Positions 6,245 to 7,746 of a stretch of 7,746 nt of DNA are shown piece by piece. Made by a program: the position numbers and the translations under genes. How positions within the stretch are numbered: the first letter of the stretch is position 1; each line of letters opens with the position of its first letter. Source of the stretch: Actinomycetes bacterium (GTDB lineage Bacteria; Actinomycetota; Coriobacteriia; Anaerosomatales; JAJZPX01); the NCBI GenBank assembly GCA_021811025.1, contig JAJZPX010000087.1, forward strand, positions 1 to 7,746. The letters run 5' to 3'. The notes beneath the pieces were generated by a model that searched no databases, had not been told where the DNA came from, and saw only the letters and a list, made by a program, of their open reading frames with translations.

Positions 6245-6838
6245 CTACCTCACGCCTGCGGGCGCTTCGGCGACCCGCGCCGCACCAGACGCCTGCAACA
6301 CGTTCTCCGCTCGAGCGACGACGTTTTGCGGTCCCTGCACGAGCACGAGCAGCTCGCCCTGCGCCACCCGGCGCTCGAGCTCCTTCGCGTCGGGCTCCTT
6401 GATGCCCATCGACGCGAGGGCGGTCGCCAGTATGCCTGCGCCGGCGCCGACCACGGCGCCCTCGATGGCGCCTGCCAGGATCGACGCCAGCATTCCGACG
6501 CCCACGATCGCTCCTGCCGGGGGCGCGACGACGAAGATCGCGCCTGCACCCACGATTCCGGCGATCCCGCCGATCCAGCCGCCCCAGTAAGCGCCTTTCC
6601 TGAGCCTCCTCTGCGTGGTGTGGAAACCCTGGATCTCGTTGTCGAGCGTCTCGATCTTGCCGGCGGGGCCGACCACGGAAATGTAGTCCTCGCCGATGCC
6701 GGAGTCCTTCAGGGCCTCGACCGCGTTCCGGGTCTCCTTGTCGCTCGTGAACATCCCGACCGCCGTCATCGAGCCCATCTCTCCCTGCGGCGTCATTCCC
6801 TGCTTCTGCTGGGTCTCGTAAATGCCGTACTCCGCCAT
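6245..6838 (-). CDS. General stress protein 17M-like, glycine-zipper membrane-associated protein
   Basis: 197 aa. After a polar N-terminus, residues 24-57 (MTAVGMFTSDKETRNAVEAL... GIGEDYISVVG) fit the general stress protein 17M-like (YflT-type) fold found in stress-induced Gram-positive proteins. Residues about 82-142 are very rich in Gly/Ala/Val/Ile with repeated GxxxG spacing (GGWIGGIAGIVGAGA, GAIEGAVVGAGAGI), a glycine-zipper region likely to insert in or associate with the membrane as two helices around a PP turn (106-107). The C-terminal part (about 148-190) returns to a ferredoxin-like pattern: ELERRVAQGELLVLVQG...AENVLQASGAARV. The molecular function is unknown. The ATG at 6838 has GGAGG four bases before it; in-frame Met15, Met21 and Met24 are less well supported. 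A SigB/SigF-like promoter lies upstream, consistent with stress induction. Confidence 0.8.
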   Translation of the reverse strand: MAEYGIYETQQKQGMTPQGEMGSMTAVGMFTSDKETRNAVEALKDSGIGEDYISVVGPAGKIETLDNEIQGFHTTQRRLRKGAYWGGWIGGIAGIVGAGAIFVVAPPAGAIVGVGMLASILAGAIEGAVVGAGAGILATALASMGIKEPDAKELERRVAQGELLVLVQGPQNVVARAENVLQASGAARVAEAPAGVR

Positions 6839-6864
6839 TGCCCCTCCTCATCTCGACATCCCGG

Positions 6865-6883
6865 GTCCGGCTGCCGGCCGGAC
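6865..6883 (-). repeat. Hairpin in the leader of the general-stress gene
   Basis: GTCCGGC (6865-6871), a five-base loop and GCCGGAC (6877-6883) form a perfect seven-base-pair stem. It lies between the predicted transcription start (about 6885) and the ribosome binding site, at the very 5' end of the mRNA, where it could stabilise the transcript. A terminator role for the upstream gene is less likely because no T-run follows. Confidence 0.4.
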
Positions 6884-6891
6884 GCATTGCT

Positions 6892-6917
6892 GTACCCGAG
6901 GGTGGATGCGAGGAAAC
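6892..6917 (-). promoter_or_regulatory. SigB/SigF-type general-stress promoter
   Basis: Read on the minus strand: GTTTCC (6917-6912), 14 bases, GGGTAC (6897-6892). The consensus of alternative stress sigma factors of the SigB/SigF group is GTTT, then about 14-17 bases, then GGGTA. Here GTTT and GGGTA are exact, with 16 bases between them. The box ends 53 bases before the ATG of the general-stress gene, predicting a leader of about 47 bases. Match of motif, spacing and downstream gene type makes this the best-supported promoter in the window. Confidence 0.65.
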
Positions 6918-6955
6918 GGCGGCTTCACACGCGCACGTCGGGGTAGAGCGCCGCC
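6917..6955 (-). terminator. Weak terminator candidate downstream of the oxoamine synthase gene
   Basis: On the minus strand GGCGGC (6955-6950) can pair with GCCGCC (6923-6918), and the 3' arm runs into GTTTCC. The stem has six base pairs and a long 26-base loop, so stability is doubtful. The T-run is also the -35 of the stress promoter. It lies about 18 bases after the synthase stop; no better terminator is visible in this 134-base gap. Confidence 0.25.
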
Positions 6956-6972
6956 ATGCCACCGCCCTCGCG

Positions 6973-7746
6973 CTAGATGACGCCCAGCTCCCTGCCGACC
7001 TTCTCGAACGCGCCCAGGACGCGGTCGAGCTGCTCGTCCGTGTGAGTCGCCATGTAGCTCGTCCGGATGAGCGACATGCCCGGCGGCACCGCAGGAGGGA
7101 CCGCGACGTTCGCGAACACCCCCGCCTGCTGCAGCATCATCACGAAGGCGTACGCCTTCTCGTCGTCGCCGATGAGCACGGGCACGATCGGCGTCTCGCT
7201 CGGCCCGGTGTCGAAGCCCAGCTGCTTGAAGCCCTCGAGCATCTTGCGCGTGTTGCGCCACAGCTGTGTCAGACGCTCCGGCTCCTCGTCGATGACGTCG
7301 AGCGCGGCGCTGACGGAGGCCACGGATGCCGGGGTTGGGCTCGCGCTGAAGATCAGCGACCGGGCGAAGTGCTTTACGTACTCGATGACCTCCGAGTCTC
7401 CCGCGACGAACCCTCCCACCGACGCGAGCGACTTGCTGTAGGTGCCCATCATCAGGTCCACGTCCTGCGTGAGCCCGAAGTGCTCCGCCGTCCCTCGGCC
7501 GGTGAGCCCGAGCACCCCGAGGCCGTGCGCGTCGTCGACCATCAGCCGCGCGCCGTGCCGCCTCGTGAGCTCCACCACGCTCGGCAGGTCGACTACGTCG
7601 CCCTCCATGCTGAAGACGCCGTCGACCACCACGAGCGTCCCGCGGTCCGCGTTCTCGCGCAGCAGCCGCTCGAGGTCGCCCATGTCGCCGTGGCGGTACC
7701 GCTTCACCTCGCCGAAAGAAAGCCTGCAGCCGTCGACGATGCTCGC
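6973..7746 (-). CDS. PLP-dependent alpha-oxoamine synthase (KBL/BioF/serine palmitoyltransferase-like), 5' truncated
   Basis: The last 257 residues are visible; the N-terminal 130 or so lie beyond the window. The frame runs open to the final base, and the sequence before the first GTG (ASIVDGCRLSFGE) is already typical of the family, so that GTG is internal. The enzyme is a fold-type I PLP protein that joins an amino acid to an acyl thioester with loss of CO2. Seen are ASIVDGCRL (contacts near the cofactor), DGVFSMEGD, VDDAHGLGVLG with the Asp and His that hold the PLP ring, and the Schiff-base lysine in TYSKSLASVGGF (visible residue 105). C-terminal features include RSLIFSASPTPAS and SLIRTSYMATHT. 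The family contains Kbl (glycine), BioF (alanine), ALA synthase and serine palmitoyltransferase. The SKSLASVGGF and FSASPTP motifs look closer to serine palmitoyltransferase-like members than to Kbl, from memory, so no symbol is given. No bio, tdh or lipid gene is adjacent. Confidence 0.87.
   Translation of the reverse strand, partial: ASIVDGCRLSFGEVKRYRHGDMGDLERLLRENADRGTLVVVDGVFSMEGDVVDLPSVVELTRRHGARLMVDDAHGLGVLGLTGRGTAEHFGLTQDVDLMMGTYSKSLASVGGFVAGDSEVIEYVKHFARSLIFSASPTPASVASVSAALDVIDEEPERLTQLWRNTRKMLEGFKQLGFDTGPSETPIVPVLIGDDEKAYAFVMMLQQAGVFANVAVPPAVPPGMSLIRTSYMATHTDEQLDRVLGAFEKVGRELGVI

Noticed and set aside
6925..6957. Ten-codon minus-strand frame (MAALYPDVRV) between the synthase and the stress promoter
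   Set aside because: No ribosome binding site at a usual distance, chance length, and it sits in a terminator/promoter region.

Overview
The window is GC-rich (about two thirds G+C by eye) and densely coded, with GTG starts, GTGA start/stop overlaps and strong GGAGG-type ribosome binding sites. No gene fixes the taxonomy. A single-PDZ HtrA-type protease built as a lipoprotein, a DUF378 membrane protein, a glycine-zipper general-stress protein behind a SigB/SigF-like promoter, and frequent ATA codons despite the high GC point to a high-GC Gram-positive bacterium, perhaps a deep actinobacterial (Coriobacteriia-like) lineage. This assignment is an inference held with low to moderate confidence.

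Layout. Positions 1-1888 (+) hold the 3' end of pstC, then complete pstA and pstB, joined by GTGA overlaps: the membrane and ATPase parts of the high-affinity phosphate ABC importer. No phoU follows. A CPBP-family intramembrane protease gene (1945-2637, +) comes next, 56 bp downstream. It meets the convergent PIG-L-type deacetylase gene (2638-4053, -) with no base between the two stop codons. Upstream of that gene lie a candidate promoter with a perfect inverted repeat at its start point, and a lone type IV pilin-like gene (4126-4500, -). The pilin gene is divergent from a small DUF378 membrane protein gene (4631-4870, +), which ends at a strong hairpin terminator. Then come, all on the minus strand, an HtrA-like lipoprotein protease (5039-6127), a general-stress glycine-zipper protein (6245-6838), and the C-terminal two thirds or so of a PLP-dependent alpha-oxoamine synthase (6973-7746, 5' end outside the window).

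How they fit together. PstCAB form one machine. The other genes appear to be separate one-gene units, mostly acting at the cell envelope: intramembrane protease, membrane-anchored deacetylase, pilin, small membrane protein, extracytoplasmic protease/chaperone and a stress-induced membrane-associated protein. The clearest regulatory signal is a GTTT-N16-GGGTA promoter, of the kind used by SigB/SigF general-stress sigma factors, in front of the general-stress gene. I see no CRISPR array, tRNA, rRNA, transposon, phage or toxin-antitoxin gene. I do not see a clearly new multi-gene system. The points worth checking are the solitary pilin, the fused PIG-L protein, the stress promoter and several hairpins or palindromes between genes. 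No gene-free stretch exceeds about 170 bases.
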